In this document: one piece after another, positions 34,033-46,269 of the stretch | How positions within the stretch are numbered: the first letter of the stretch is position 1 | How the letters are laid out: every line of letters starts with the position of its first letter | Source: Lantana camara | Lineage: Eukaryota > Streptophyta > Magnoliopsida > Lamiales > Verbenaceae | Direction: 5' to 3' | Length of the DNA: 64,000 bases | Assembly: GCA_037501455.1 (NCBI GenBank) | Contig: CM074855.1 | Location: 30,041,001-30,105,000, forward strand | Notes under the pieces: model-generated | What the model was told of the DNA's origin: nothing | Databases searched by the model: none | What the model saw: only the letters and a program-made list of their open reading frames with translations | Program-made: the position numbers and the translations under genes

Positions 34033-36040
34033 CGGACAACTAGGCGCTCCGCCTTCCCAATGGGGGCCTGGGCGGCTATCACTCTCGCTAAAGCTAACCT
34101 CCTACCTCTCCCACTCTCTACCCTGATCGACCTGGAAGACCTCTTCGTGGGGGCCGTTGAACTCTCGAGCTGCGCGCCTGATGTTCCTCTTTCGAGCTGC
34201 ATTGGAGTCGCCGCCCTCATGCCCCCCGGCTATCATGTAGATCTTGCCGTTGGTGGGGGGATTGTCCTTAGCTATTTCCAGCGGCTGCTTCCCAGATCTT
34301 TTCGGGGGAGACCTCGACCTGGAACGGTCACGGTCGTTAGGTCATCCTGCCCTCTCAGAGTAGTGGTCGATTTTCCGAACAAAATCCTTCAAGTGCCCTC
34401 CTTGGATGAGTCTTTCGATCTCATCACGGAGGGCGTTGCATTCTGCAGTGGTGTGGCCCCATTGTTGATGGTAGCCGCAGAATTTTCCCGATTTTTCAGC
34501 CTTCGGGCCCTCTCGGATGGGCTTTGGTTTCTTCAGAAGGCTCTGGTCCATGACCACTTAGATCTGGTCGATGGGCTTGGTCAAGGGGATATAGTTTCGT
34601 CAGTCAACCTGGGTCGGTAGGTTGACTTTCCCCTTGATTTTCTTTTGCTCGTTCCCCTTGCGATTGAGGGGTGAGCTCGACCCAATGGTCTGCCTCTCAG
34701 ATCGAGGTGGGGGCCCGTGCGCGAGGGCTATCTCCTTTACGTGCATGAAGCCATGGGCAATATCTTGTATCTCCGTCAGGTTGCGGGGTCCGGCCCTGAC
34801 AATCTCATATGCCCATAGGCGGTTGCGGAGAGCTCGATGGACTACAGAAAGCAAGGTGTTCATCGTCGGGTTTTCAACCCGAACCACTTCCCTCGAAAAG
34901 CGAGTCATGAAATCTCGTAGGGACTCGCCCTCCCTCTGGTAGATACTATTGAGATAAGAGGGGGGGAGCTTTTCTCCAGTCATTGAGGAGAAGTACGCTG
35001 TGAACCGATCTACGAACCGGTCGTAGGTCGTTATACATCGCGGTGGCAGACGGATGAACCAATCCTGAGCGGGCCCCATCAGCGTAGTGACAAAGAGTTT
35101 GGCCCAAATCTGTTGGGGGTGAGAGTGCAGCAGCATGCGATTTTCAAAAGCCGTTACATACTTTTCGGGATCGGTGGTCCCGTTATACATGGGCAGGCCG
35201 GTCGGAATTCGATCTCCATCACAGGTCGTGCGGAGAATATCTTCGCAGAAGGGGGAGGCTTCCTCTCGGTCACTGCGGTAACGGAGAGGGCGTCGGTTCA
35301 ACCCGTCGCGTAGGTCGACCTGCCTCTGGGTGACCTGAGAGCCTCGGTCGCCAAGACGGTCTTGGACCCGTCTGCGTGGCAGGTCAGCGTATCGATCTGC
35401 CTCGTTTTTGACACGAGCTGCCGCGATTCTGGCGGCCTCTTCCCTTGCGGATCGTGCGGGGATCCGCGTTCTGAGGTCATCGTATTACTCATGGTCTTCG
35501 TCGACCGCGCGCTTGCCGCAATTGTTACGGCTGGGGTGTTCAGATTCTCCGTGGCCCTCGCGCGGGACCTCTTTGCTTGCCTCCGGGGGGGGGCGGCGGT
35601 GGAGCATACTCTTGGACGTGGCCCGCTCCGATCTGGGGACTAAGGCCCCAAATGATGTGGGTGGGACGCCCATCGAGCGGCTGGAAGACATAGGGAACTG
35701 GGTTCCCGTATGTTTGGACCGGTGGGCCCAGTGCGTTGCCCACCACAGGGCTTGGGATGGTAGTGGTTGGGCTGGCCCTTGGTAGCTCGGGGCACCTTGG
35801 CTCGCGGCCCTCCGCCTGGGCTCGCTCGATCTCGACCCGCCATTGGTCGAGGAAGGTATCCAGGTCCGCTTGAGTGACGGTGATCCTGGGAGTGGCCTCA
35901 GGCTGGAGCAGGGGGACGTTGGCACTGGGCCCGGTGGGAGGGACAGCGGAGATGTTGCCAAGCGGCGCGTTGTGATCATGCCTGCCTTTGGCAACCTCCT
36001 CCGTATCGTGTTCTCGATGAGTGTTCCTTGTGTTAACCAT
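34033..36040 (-). pseudogene. Tat-like gag, frameshifted
   Basis: The ATG at 36040 starts MVNTRNTHREHDTEEV, a usual start in this lineage. A Pro/Gly-rich N-terminus ends near a run of nine Gs/Cs around 35586, where the frame shifts. After one more shift the capsid domain follows (35301-34600: DPEKYVTAFENRMLLHS, GPAQDWFIRLPPRCI, YQREGESLRDFMTRFSREV). A Cys/His motif (FCGYHQQWGHTTAEC) lies at about 34470. Stops lie near 34600 and 34560. The protein would form the particle; this copy is broken. Confidence 0.8.
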
Positions 36041-36097
36041 TGTCTTGAAAAAAAGGGGTATGAAAGGGCTTTTATCTAGGTCGATGCGAAAAAGGGT

Positions 36098-36115
36098 TTC
36101 CCACAGACGGTGCCA
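36098..36115 (-). other. Primer binding site of the Tat-like element
   Basis: The minus strand reads TGGCACCGTCTGTGGGAA, close to the TGGCGCCGTCTGTGGGAA typical of Tat-lineage elements. It lies three bases from the LTR edge. Confidence 0.75.
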
Positions 36116-36118
36116 AAC

Positions 36119-36892
36119 TGATCTGGCTCAAATCTGGTCGATCTGACGTGGTCGATCTGGCTGTCAGATATGGGTCAATCAGTCAAGAATTTGTTTAAGT
36201 GGGCTCTTTATCGACCTGAAAGCACTAACACACGTGAGCTAAGTACTAGCTTGGGGAACTTGGGGTTTTACCCAAGTTTGGCACTCCGATGCTCAAGTCA
36301 GTAATGGAGCTCTTTAGAGAGAGAATAAATGCAATTGAATGCGTATTAAAGGCTTACCAACTACTATTCAAAGGGCAAGTATTTATAGCCATGGCCAAAT
36401 AACATAGTAATGCGTGTACTGTAGGTGTGCATTAATGGCGTTGCCAGTCGTCGATCTGGATGTCGGACGATGGAACCGGCTTGAGGCGGGTCGTTTGTAC
36501 CTTCTTTCCCCTTTGGGTAAAAGCAGGGACTGACGGTCATTAATGAGCCATAGTACGCCTGTTCCAGGGAATGAGAAGGATACATGTGTCCCGACATGAG
36601 TGCTTTACAGTATTCGGGTGTCCGATGACGTATGTAGTCGATCTGGAGATCGATATTGCCTTTCGGGATCCTTAACACTGTGGGTTTCCTCATAGGAGAG
36701 ATCTGATCGATCTGATGATCGGGTGATATGTAAATCGATCTGATGTCCTTGTGCAGATCTGATGACCTGAGGACCTTATATCGATCTGATGATCTGTCCA
36801 AAAGGCCGTTTCTGGTTTATCCAGGTTGGCGTGGGGTCCACGTGGCGCCTACGCGGGTGTGCCACGCGTCCTCGTGTTATTATGTCATGTCA
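36119..36892 (-). repeat. 5' LTR of the Tat-like element (about 774 bp)
   Basis: It runs between TGATCTGGC (36119) and ATGTCATGTCA (36892) and contains a minus-strand TATA box, CTATAAATA (36388-36380). Many CGATCTG/GATCTGATC units are scattered through it, notably at 36640-36800. The outer edge is inferred from TG...CA ends because no second LTR is present. Confidence 0.6.
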
Positions 36893-37547
36893 GATGGCAT
36901 ATATAATTAACTAGCGTATATCCCGTGTTATGCATGGTATTTATATAAAAATTATGGTATATGAGTTATGTTACTATGTATTACTTGTAAATATTGTAAA
37001 CTAAGATAAACTAAAGTAATCTATATCTTAGATAAAAATTTAATATAGGAAAAAAATAGTTGTTTACTTAACAATGGCATCAAAGATCGTCACATGAAAA
37101 TTATTTTTTAAAAAAAACGATGAGTTGTAAATAATTACAAATTTCGATAAATAATGAAATTATTCTAAAAATTTTAATGAAAAAAAAAAATCAAATTCGA
37201 TCAGATTACAATCTGGATGGAAAAAAGATTTAAAAAGTTACAAAATAAATAATAAACAGTTAAAAAAAAACTAAAAATAAATATGGTTGAAAAGTAATAT
37301 TAATCTTACAATAGAAAAATTATATGAAAATATAACATATTTCATCAATTTGGGAAAATCAAATTAGTTAATAATAAAAAAAAGAAAAATAGCTCAATCA
37401 TTAGAAAATAAAATAAAAAATTAATGAAAATAATAAGAATACAAATAAACAAAAATAATTATTAACAAAAATAATAAACATAATTATAGTAAGTATTAAA
37501 ACTATAAAAAAATCTATTTAATGTAAATAAAAATATAATAAAATCAA

Positions 37548-38300
37548 ATAAAGAAAAAAATTACAGTGAAACTTTAAAAGTTAATTTAAATTTGAATTGA
37601 ACATCACGAAAAGATATTTTCATTCAATTGAAAAATATAAAATTATTTGATAATAAATAATTGCAAAATATAAAGATGGTTTGAAATAAAATAAAAAATA
37701 AAAAACAATAATATTAGTTATTGATAATAAATTTATACAAAATAAAATAAGTTAAATATAAAAACCATGCATTAATTTCAGTTATTAATCACAAATTTAT
37801 CTTCTCCTTGTACCAAAAGAAAATTAATTACAAATTTATAAAATAAATGAAAATTACAATAAAAAAAAATAAAAAAGAAAAGAACAATAAAACTTAAACT
37901 CATTTAAATTTCAATCTTCTAAAAAGATTTTTTCGTTCAATTAGAAGGACAAAACTGATTAATAATGAACAAATACAAAGTAAAAGGATGGTGTAAAATA
38001 ATATAAATCAAAAGTAATAAAAAAATAATATTGTTAGTTCTTAATAACATATCTATTACAAAATAAGTAAAAAAATAATCAAAAGATAAAATTGAAGCAT
38101 AAATGTTAGTTTTTATAATAAATATATATAGTGTAAATAAAAATTATAATAAAACAAAATAAAAAGATACGACAATCAAAACTTATAACTCATTTAAATT
38201 TAACATCATGAAAAGATTCTTTCATTCAACAAAAAATACAAAATTGATTGATAATGAACAAATACAAAATAAAAAGATGGTGTAAATTCAGTTAAATCAA
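37548..38300. repeat. Three degenerate tandem copies, period about 290-310 bp
   Basis: Blocks beginning near 37606, 37917 and 38205 share AAAAGAT, TTCATTCAA, TGATAATGAACAAATACAAA and AAAGATGGTGTAAA in the same order. Each is preceded by a similar A-rich segment containing CTCATTTAAATTT. The sequence has no coding signal. Confidence 0.6.
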
Positions 38301-38655
38301 AAGTAATACAAAAAAGCAATCACATATGCAAATATAAAAATATAAAAAGAACAAATAAATCTTCAAAAGAGGAAAAAGAGAATAGAAGAAATTGTAATAT
38401 ACTTACATTTTAATGGAACACCTCAAATTCTCTCAAAAAATTTGTGCACTATAAAGAAAAACTAAAAACCCTAGACTGATAAAGAAGAAACTAAAAAACA
38501 GATTGGAACTTATAAACATTATATGAAACGTAATGTTTATGTGTCTAGCAATTCTATTTAAGTAAATTAAGTAACCTAATTAGTCATCTTTATTATTAAG
38601 AATTTGAATTTGAAAAGTCAATGACATTTTATGGAAATTTCATCCTTTATAATTA

Positions 38656-39046
38656 CTAGTAATTTTCGCACACCCTATGTGTGTGCAAATAAAAATATTA
38701 TTATTATTATTTAAATATATATATGAAATTAAATTTTACATGTTAATATTTATTTTATAATTATTTTAATATAAGTATAAATTTATATTAAATAAATAAA
38801 ATATTTTAAAATAGAGTAGTACAAAATAATATAAAATTAAAATTAAAAATAAAAAATATGGAGAAAGAATAAAAAATATAATAGAAAATAATTGGAGTAG
38901 GGGGAGAGAAGAAAAAGGAGTTAAGAAATATCTAAAAAATAACACGTAAGAGTGGTGGAAAAAATAAATAGAAAAGAAAATATTTTTAGAGTCCAAGAGA
39001 CCAAAACGGTTACTCTAAGTGTCTCTCACTTAATATATAGTATAGA
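38656..39046 (-). mobile_element. Small non-autonomous Helitron (391 bp), nested
   Basis: The minus strand starts A|TCTATACTATATATTAAG at 39046. It ends with the hairpin GCACAC-ACATAGG-GTGTGC, then GAAAATTACTAG|T at 38656. All terminal marks are present and no duplication is expected for this class. Confidence 0.75.
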
Positions 39047-39639
39047 TGTACTAATATAATTAAAGATTTTTTATAAATTTATCCATGATTGACATAATTT
39101 GTTATTAAAAACTTCATTTGACATAATTTTAAATATATCTTAGGAAAATAAAAATTCAGCATTTAATGTAAAAACCAATTGATATTATTTATTAATTAAA
39201 ATAAATCAATGTCCTTTTTTTTAATAATAGATATAAATAATTAACGCCCTCCTAGGGATATTTATAAATAATATAAATCAATGTTTTTTTTATAAGAATT
39301 ATAATATTTCAAAAAAGGAGAAATAAATATTAAATTTTATGAATTTTATCGTAATTAATTGCATGAATTATATTTGAATTTAAAATAAAATATATTTTTT
39401 TAAATTTATGCATTCAAAATAAATGTTACCATAAATTGATGCTTTAATTGAGGACAACTTCCAAAGATCAAGGTACATATAAAATTGCTAAATAAATAAA
39501 TACATTTAATAAGTATCAACCAATCATAATTTTCAGTTTGAATTAAAAATCTCAAAAAAAACCACAAAATTCCATTTAGTCAAAATTGACATGATTTGGG
39601 TCAAAGACACCCTTCCTATATATTATAATATAGATAATA

Positions 39640-40237
39640 GTTTGGCCCTATGTTTTGAAACCCGGACCGAACGTCGAACCGGGACTCCTTACTGGTTACT
39701 GGTTTTACTGGTTCGACCGGTCGGACCGGTATAACGTCATAATTACGTAATATTATATTTAATTATATAAATATATAATAATATAAAATTAATTATATTC
39801 AATTATATAATATTATAAATATTAGTTAAAAAAATCAAATAAACTAAATAATATAAAAATATATATATAATTTAAATCATTTTCAACTACTCATTATTTT
39901 TCTATTTAGTTAGATTTTTTATTTATATGTTCTTATATTTATAATTTGAAATTCTATTATTAGAACATCAACCAAATTAATAATATAGATGAAAGATTGA
40001 TTTAATAAATATCCTACTTTTTATTGTAAGTAAATAAAAAAATAACACACATGCATTTATATTTTTAAAGATATATTATAAAAAATAAAATATTTCATAT
40101 TATATTATCCAAACTTAAATTGAATTTTTATGAAATATTATAATATTTTAAATAATAATTAATATTCACCAATAATGTAATTCTTAATATGATATTAATC
40201 AAAGATATATAAATCTCTATGAGAAAATACTAATAAC
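39640..40237. repeat. AT-rich repeat with an ACCGGT-rich head
   Basis: From about 39652 (TATGTTTTGAAACCCGGACCG) to 39735 there are repeated ACCGG, CCGGT and GGTTCGACC units. About 500 bases of AT-rich sequence without coding signal follow. Similar heads are seen in plant dispersed repeats that also carry a tRNA-like segment, as here at 40243, so this may be one composite element. Confidence 0.45.
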
Positions 40238-40242
40238 ATAGG

Positions 40243-40342
40243 TTGGCTCAATTGGTTTGTACACTCCCTTCATATCCTAGGGGTTGAGAGTTCAAATCTC
40301 TGTTGCAGCATAATTAATTGGTTTTGCAATTTTGAAAAAAAA
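40243..40342 (+). repeat. tRNA-like SINE-type segment with A-tail
   Basis: A box-A-like TTGGCTCAATTGGT and a box-B-like GAGAGTTCAAATCTC lie about 45 bases apart, as in RNA polymerase III promoters of tRNA genes. A run of about 16 As follows near 40336. No complete cloverleaf with proper acceptor ends is visible, so this is a tRNA-derived repeat rather than a functional tRNA. Confidence 0.5.
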
Positions 40343-40376
40343 AAAAAAAAGGGCATTTCCAGACCGAAAGTGTATT

Positions 40377-40535
40377 TTGGTCAGTTTTTTTATTTTAATA
40401 TTACCCTTTGGGATTAACTATAATTAATTATCTAATATGGGGTTAAGTGTATATTTTTAATAAAGTTTTTAAACTGTCATTTTTTGACAAAATATAACTG
40501 TTATAATGACTATATTCCTCTTTCGGCTACAATTT
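40377..40535 (+). repeat. Left arm of an inverted repeat split by the LARD
   Basis: About 160 bases match the reverse complement of 58457-58617. Shared blocks include ACTTTATTAAAAAT, CACTTAACCCC and CCAAAGGGTAATATT. Without the LARD the two arms would be about 0.6 kb apart. It is a foldback or terminal-inverted-repeat DNA element of uncertain class. Confidence 0.6.
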
Positions 40536-42293
40536 ATTAATATAAATTAAACATTATTTGATTATTAATATTTTAAGGTAAAAAGTAAGAATTAGTTAAT
40601 TATAATTAACGATCAATTAAAAACATAATTAATTGTGGTGGAATTTTTTTATTTAATATATATATATATAAAAGTCAATTGCTAATAATTATTAAATAAT
40701 AATTAATTATAAATTAAATTACAAGCTTTTGATTTGTAATATATATGTTAAATTTTTTATATAAATATAAAAAAAAAAAATTCCACTTACGTATACATAA
40801 TTAGTTGAACTTTCAACATTGAACTATTTCATTTAGATTTGATTCGATTTGAGCATAAATTTTTTAATTTAGTGAGGACGATTTGCAACTTTGACTGAAT
40901 GGTACAAATTATAGGTTTCATATTTTAGAGTTCGTTCAAATGTCGTTATCAATAAGTATCTATCACAAAGTACGAAATTACTTAAGTAAATTAGGATAAT
41001 ATATTAATTAAAAATAAAACTTGTAGCACCCGAGCGCAAGGTACCACATCCGCCGCACCGAGATCCGACCCGAATATGAAATGGACAATCCATACCCGAG
41101 CTAAATCACGGCGAACGAGGACATACACACTCGCTAGGCTAGGCGGGAGCTAACTTTCGCAACCAAAGAGACAATAAAATAGAAATATTACCAATGCGGA
41201 AGCAAAGTAAATACATAACTAACAGATAAGCAAAGAGCAACGGGTTCAACTAGCATAGATACCTAATCCCGAAATTCAATAAAATCATAAAACATCAATT
41301 CCAGATTCTTTCTATTCTTTAAAGTTTATCTTGAATTCATGATAATAGTAATAATCAATATAAATCTTACATCTTCATACCCAAACAAATCATGATTCTA
41401 TATGCACATGGACCGACTCTGACTTAACCGAAAGACTAAAAAGACTTGACTTCCCGCCTAGCACTTCAAACCTGCAAGGACACTGAAAGCAATCCGGGTT
41501 CAGTTTATACGAGACTGGTGGGTATAAAATGAGGCATAAGTAGCATATATAACAATATTTAAACATTCACATGCTGGTTATAATCCCAAATGAAGTTTTT
41601 AAAGCGTTTCCCAAGTGGGTAAAATGAAGAAGTCATCAAAAGGGAATATAACGTTCAGTTTTCATTCTTTAGGTCTTTTGTGGCCAGGTGAGTAGGCGTG
41701 CATTATCTCCAACCAACACCTCGTGTAGTTCATTAAACATTCTTTCTTTCTTTCTTTCTTTCATGCATTACATTCTTTTGTGAACATTTATGAACATTTA
41801 CACCTTCTCCCTCCGGGTGATGACCGGGTGATCGGCCCGAACCATCCATTCATTGACCAAAAGGGTTTCATGACTCCCCTAGTGGCACTCAGCATCCATT
41901 CCTCGCTAACTCCTAACGAGGTCCGGTTACGCCGTTCATTAGTGGAACTAGTGTAAGGGATCACCGTCAGCCTTTGCCTCCTCAGGTCACCACTCACACC
42001 AAGTCCCTGGGCCCCATTCTGTGCATTCATTCATTCTTTTCTCGCCAAAACATTTAGTAGGTTCATAAAATAAAGGCTTTACGTTGTAAACATTTACTCT
42101 TAAAACGACTCTATATACATATATTAATTTTTGGTCGAAATCTTTGCACATTGGAAGTATATAGGGTTGTTTAACTAAATAGTAGAGAAACCCACCTGTA
42201 CGCCTCTTACCGAACAAAACCAAGAAGAAAAGGAGACTCGAAAGTGTCCTATGAACCCGGCATCTTCGCCCTGGAGAAAACTGTACAAAGGAC

Positions 42294-43601
42294 TAGGGAT
42301 GTAAACGAGCCGAGCCGAGCCGAGCCTTGACATTTTTTGTGGGTTCGAGCTCGGGCTCGGGGCTTAAATTATTGGCTCGGGCTTGGCTTGCGAGCCACCG
42401 AGCCACGTTTCTTTGGGTTCGGGCTTGGTTCGTGCCAAGCCCGAGCTGGCTCGGCTCGGCTCGCAAGCCTAATTTGCTGCAGAATTTTCTCTCCCATTTT
42501 TCACAGATCTGGACAAACCTTCTCTCCCTTTTTCGAAAGATCTACAGATCTGAAACTTAAAAAAGGTTTAGCAACAAAACTGCTCTCCCTTCTTCCACAG
42601 ATCTGGAACTTACAAAGGTTTTGCAACAAACCTAGGGAATTAACGTCAAAGCAATTTTCATACATTATTAGAAAAAAAAAAAAAATCCATCTCAAGCATA
42701 ATATCTAACCATCAAATTACCACATGTTTTTCTCCAATATAATAAACCACGATGATACAAAATAAACACCTAATATTGTTCGAAGATTTATTCAAAAAAA
42801 TAAAAAATTATCTGTAAATTATCTCTGAATATAACAACGGTGGATGGGAGAGGAGCAGGTGGCGCGGCAGCTGCGGAATGAACAGGCCTGGGCGATGGCG
42901 GTGTGGTGTCGGCGGCATGGAGTTAGCTAGGGGAAGCGGTGGTCTGGTGGGGCGGTGGCTGTTGTGGGAGAGAGAGAACGGTGGTGCAAGATGGTGCGTA
43001 TGGGAATTCAACTACCACTGTAATTTCATAAAATCTCTCTCTTTCTCACCTTCTGGGATGTCGCAGAACCATTTGTCTGCTGCTAACACAGAAAGTCGTC
43101 AACCTCCTAAATCGCTACACCTGCAAAAGCAAATAGAGCAATAATTCTTGCAATTATCAAGAACCCAAGTGAAGAAATTGCATAAAGAACGAGTAAATTT
43201 GGAAATTTACAGAAAACATATTGAGAATCTGTTGGGGGAAAGCAGAGAGGGAGAGATGAACTTCCCCCAAGAAATTGATGTAGATCCACAGAGCCCCATT
43301 TTCGTGAGAAAGAAACTAGAGAGAAAATGGGCAGCGGCGGAGTGTGCTGCTGCTTCATTGTTATGTAGGGTTTGTAAAATATTAAAGTATATATATATAT
43401 AATATATATTATTAATTATTTAATGGTTCGCGAGCCAACTCGCGAGCCATCGAACAAAGAAGACCTGGCTCGGGCTTGGCTTGATGGAACCACGAGCCGA
43501 GCCATGGCTCGGCTCGGCTTGACAACCACGAACCTGAGCGCGAGCTTTGGCCGAGCCAGCTTGCGAAGCTCGCGAGCTGGCTCGGCTCATTTACATCCCT
43601 A
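42294..43601. mobile_element. Non-autonomous hAT transposon (1308 bp)
   Basis: Terminal inverted repeats TAGGGATGTAAACGAGCCGAGCC (left, first 20 bases conserved) and its near-complement on the right are flanked by the 8-base duplication CAAAGGAC (42286-42293, 43602-43609). The partner LTR has the unduplicated site at about 55575. Both ends are rich in GAGCC units. The interior has short open frames but no transposase. Part of it (about 42840-43370) is GC-richer and may be captured sequence. Confidence 0.9.
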
Positions 43602-45760
43602 CAAAGGACAACCTAATGTGCTCGTGAGACTCAAGACTCCAAATGAACCATATAGGACGCACTGTGGCACCCCGCTCGTTCACATGTATAGGTTTGTACC
43701 ACGTGTGAGTTTATTTTCCGTAATTATATTTATTTTCATTTTATTTGATGCATTCTTATTTATTTCTAATTGTTTCTTATCTGAATTATTTGAAATTATA
43801 TGAAATATGTGATTTAAATGTCAAGAAAATGCCTTAAGTGAAACTACGATGTGAATTTTTGTGAATTATGAATTTATGATATGTGAATTTTATTTTCGAG
43901 CATGCTAATTTCATGAATTATATGAAATACGCGATTTAAGGATGTAATTGCATGATTTTAAAATTATTGGACTTAATTGGAATTTCGAATCTGGACCTAT
44001 TTGCAACTTTTTGAAAGTTTTGGACTCATTTGGAAAATGAGTGATTTTAGTACACTTGTGTACATTTTTATTTATATCTTGAGCTACGGCACTCGGATTC
44101 TAGTGCCGTCTTAGGCGTTCAACTCCTTTCGACGACCCGGACGCAATGAAACAAGTTTCGTAATTTTTCAATGCCGTTTCGACCCCCGACGAAGCAAATT
44201 TCAGCCACTCATACCCTAAAACACCCCTATGACCTATGTTTGAGCTTAGATACCTAATCCTTATCATTTCTTTGACTTAATTATAACCTAAGCCATCGAT
44301 TCACATCAGAGGGAAAGGGGAAAAACGTGAAGGAAGAGGAAGAAAGAAGAAAGAAAGAGAAATCTCCATTTTTGGCCATTCTTTGAGCTCAATCCACCAG
44401 ATTCTTTGGTCCTTCTTCAAGATCAAGGAATGATTCTTAATCTCCATGTTCTTGTGATTATTTTGCCCTACTTAAATCATATGTTTTGTTAGAGGATCCA
44501 CGTATATGCCTTATTTGATGAATAGTTAGGTTAAACTTAGAAATTCTTGAATATATGCTACCATGTACGTACGTGGCTGATTTGCATGATTCTTGAGCCT
44601 AATTTGTGTGGTTTTAATTGCTGTTTCATACCCCTACCTGCTGCTATATGTGCTGTTTTGTTTCATGAAGAAAAACAGGGGATTTTGCAAGCTTTTAAGG
44701 CATGAAAATGTTGAGTTTTCCTTCCTTTGCTGCTGTCACGGTTTGCCGCTGTTGTCTGTTGATTTTAGGCCTGAATTTGCTGTATTTTTTAGCAGTTGTT
44801 GCTGTCAATTTGCTGCCTTACTTGCTGCTTAAACGCAGCTACGTATACCCTGCTTCTTGCCCTGTTTTGAGCTGCTAAACTGCTGTACTTCTGCTGCTGT
44901 TATTATGTATTTGAAACAAGAGTTAGGATCAGTTTTATGTCAGATTTTGAAGGTAAAAGGCATGCTTGAATTGTGACTGAACTTGGGAACTTTTTACACA
45001 TTTTCTTGGACCTTTGTTGTTGTTTTTCTTCCTTCTTGCTGCTGCTGTTGTTTACGAACTGGAACAAGGGAAACCATTGAACTGCTGCTGCTCTTTGCCG
45101 TCTGTAATGTGTCTCCCCGGGCGGGGAGTTTTTGCAAAGAAAAAGTACCCGGCCGGGGGACTTTTATGCAGAATCTGGTGCAGTTTTTCCGTGTTTCTTC
45201 GTTGTGTATGTATGTGTTGTGTTTGCTTCCTTCTCATGCATGGCTGCTGCTTGTTTCTTGAATGCATTTGTGCAATTGTATGTGCATGTGCATGTGTGTG
45301 AGTGTACGTGAATGCTTTAATTCCTTTGCCAATTTATTTGTTTTCGTTTCATTTCCTAATTTCAAGCAAAGGTGCATGTTACGTGTGGGTATGGTTGCAT
45401 ATATATATATATGATGCATGGTTTGTATGTGTGTAAATGTTTTATATGACATTATATATGTGTGTGTGTATATGGTATAATTTGTGCATGTGTGTGTTAG
45501 TATATATATGTTATATAATGTATAATGTATTGGATATATGAAATGTTGATAAGAGAAGTCCATGCAGTACGTTGTTGCTCTTATTTGATTTTTTTTTTTT
45601 CCATGCATTGTTTTCTTCTTTCTGAAATTGGCAAGGAATTACGTGGTATAATATATGCATGCATGCCTCTTTCTTGTTTTAATTATTTTCCAATGCCTTT
45701 ATATATTTATTTCTGGCACCTAATACTTTAAATATGATATATTATATAATATGTGGTTGT

Positions 45761-46269
45761 CTCTAAAGCACGGACACGCCTAAAAAATGGCCCGTGCAGT
45801 GTCCGACACGTGTCGGACACGGACACGGCCCGGACACGGCTCGGACACGTGTCGGACACGGCTGAAGGAGTGTCCGAAAAAAAAAAAAAAAAAAAATTTG
45901 GGACACGGTGTCGGACACGGCGAGGTGGAGTGTCCGACACGGCTCGGACACGGCGGAGCAAATTTGATCATTTTTTTATGCTTTTTTTAATATTTTTTGA
46001 ATTTTTTGGAGAGAAAATTGAAATAACAAAACTTATTTTAGTTTTTAATATTATATATTTATATAAATATTTTATGTTACATAGATTATACTTATAAAAT
46101 ATTTTTATTTTTATATAAAATATCTTTATTTATATATAAAATATATTTATTTATATAAAATATAGCCGTGTCGGAGCCGTGTCGTGTCCTAAGATTTTGA
46201 AAAAATCCGTGTCGCCGTGTCCGTGTCGTGTCGTGTCCGTATCGCCGTGTCCGTGTCCGTGCAACATAG
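45761..46269. mobile_element. hAT miniature element (509 bp)
   Basis: It is flanked by the 8-base duplication GTGGTTGT (45753-45760, 46270-46277). The ends share GCACGGACACG as an inverted repeat (left CTCTAAAGCACGGACACG, right reverse CTATGTTGCACGGACACG). Dense CGGACAC/GTGTCCG units fill both ends, with an A-run at 45878-45894. There is no coding capacity. Confidence 0.85.

Larger units (their letters stand above)
32205..36892 (-). mobile_element. Truncated Tat-like Ty3/gypsy element
   Basis: In minus orientation: LTR (36892-36119), primer site (36115-36098), gag starting MVNTRN at 36040, protease, RT and the beginning of RNase H. It ends abruptly inside RNase H at about 32205. Integrase and the 3' LTR are missing. 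GC content and codon use are higher than in the neighbouring elements, and reading frames are relatively well kept. Confidence 0.85.
36911..39634 (-). mobile_element. Non-autonomous Helitron (about 2.7 kb)
   Basis: On the minus strand it starts A|TCTATATTATAATATATAGG at 39634. It ends with a short hairpin (CCATG...CACGG) followed by ACGCTAG|T at 36911. A 5' TC, a 3' hairpin, CTRR and insertion between A and T are Helitron hallmarks. No Rep/helicase coding sequence is present. The interior is very AT-rich and includes three degenerate tandem copies and a smaller Helitron. The pairing of these two ends is inferred. Confidence 0.55.

Noticed and set aside
34060..34620. Plus-strand open frame of 186 codons
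   Set aside because: It lies opposite the gag of the Tat-like element and has no family features.
40243..40342. Functional tRNA gene
   Set aside because: Only box-A and box-B-like parts are present; no convincing acceptor stem or anticodon arm, and an A-tail follows. It is treated as a SINE-type repeat.
45728..46097. Open frames with repeated short peptides such as CRTRTRPGHG
   Set aside because: They are translations of the CGGACAC units of the hAT miniature, not a gene.
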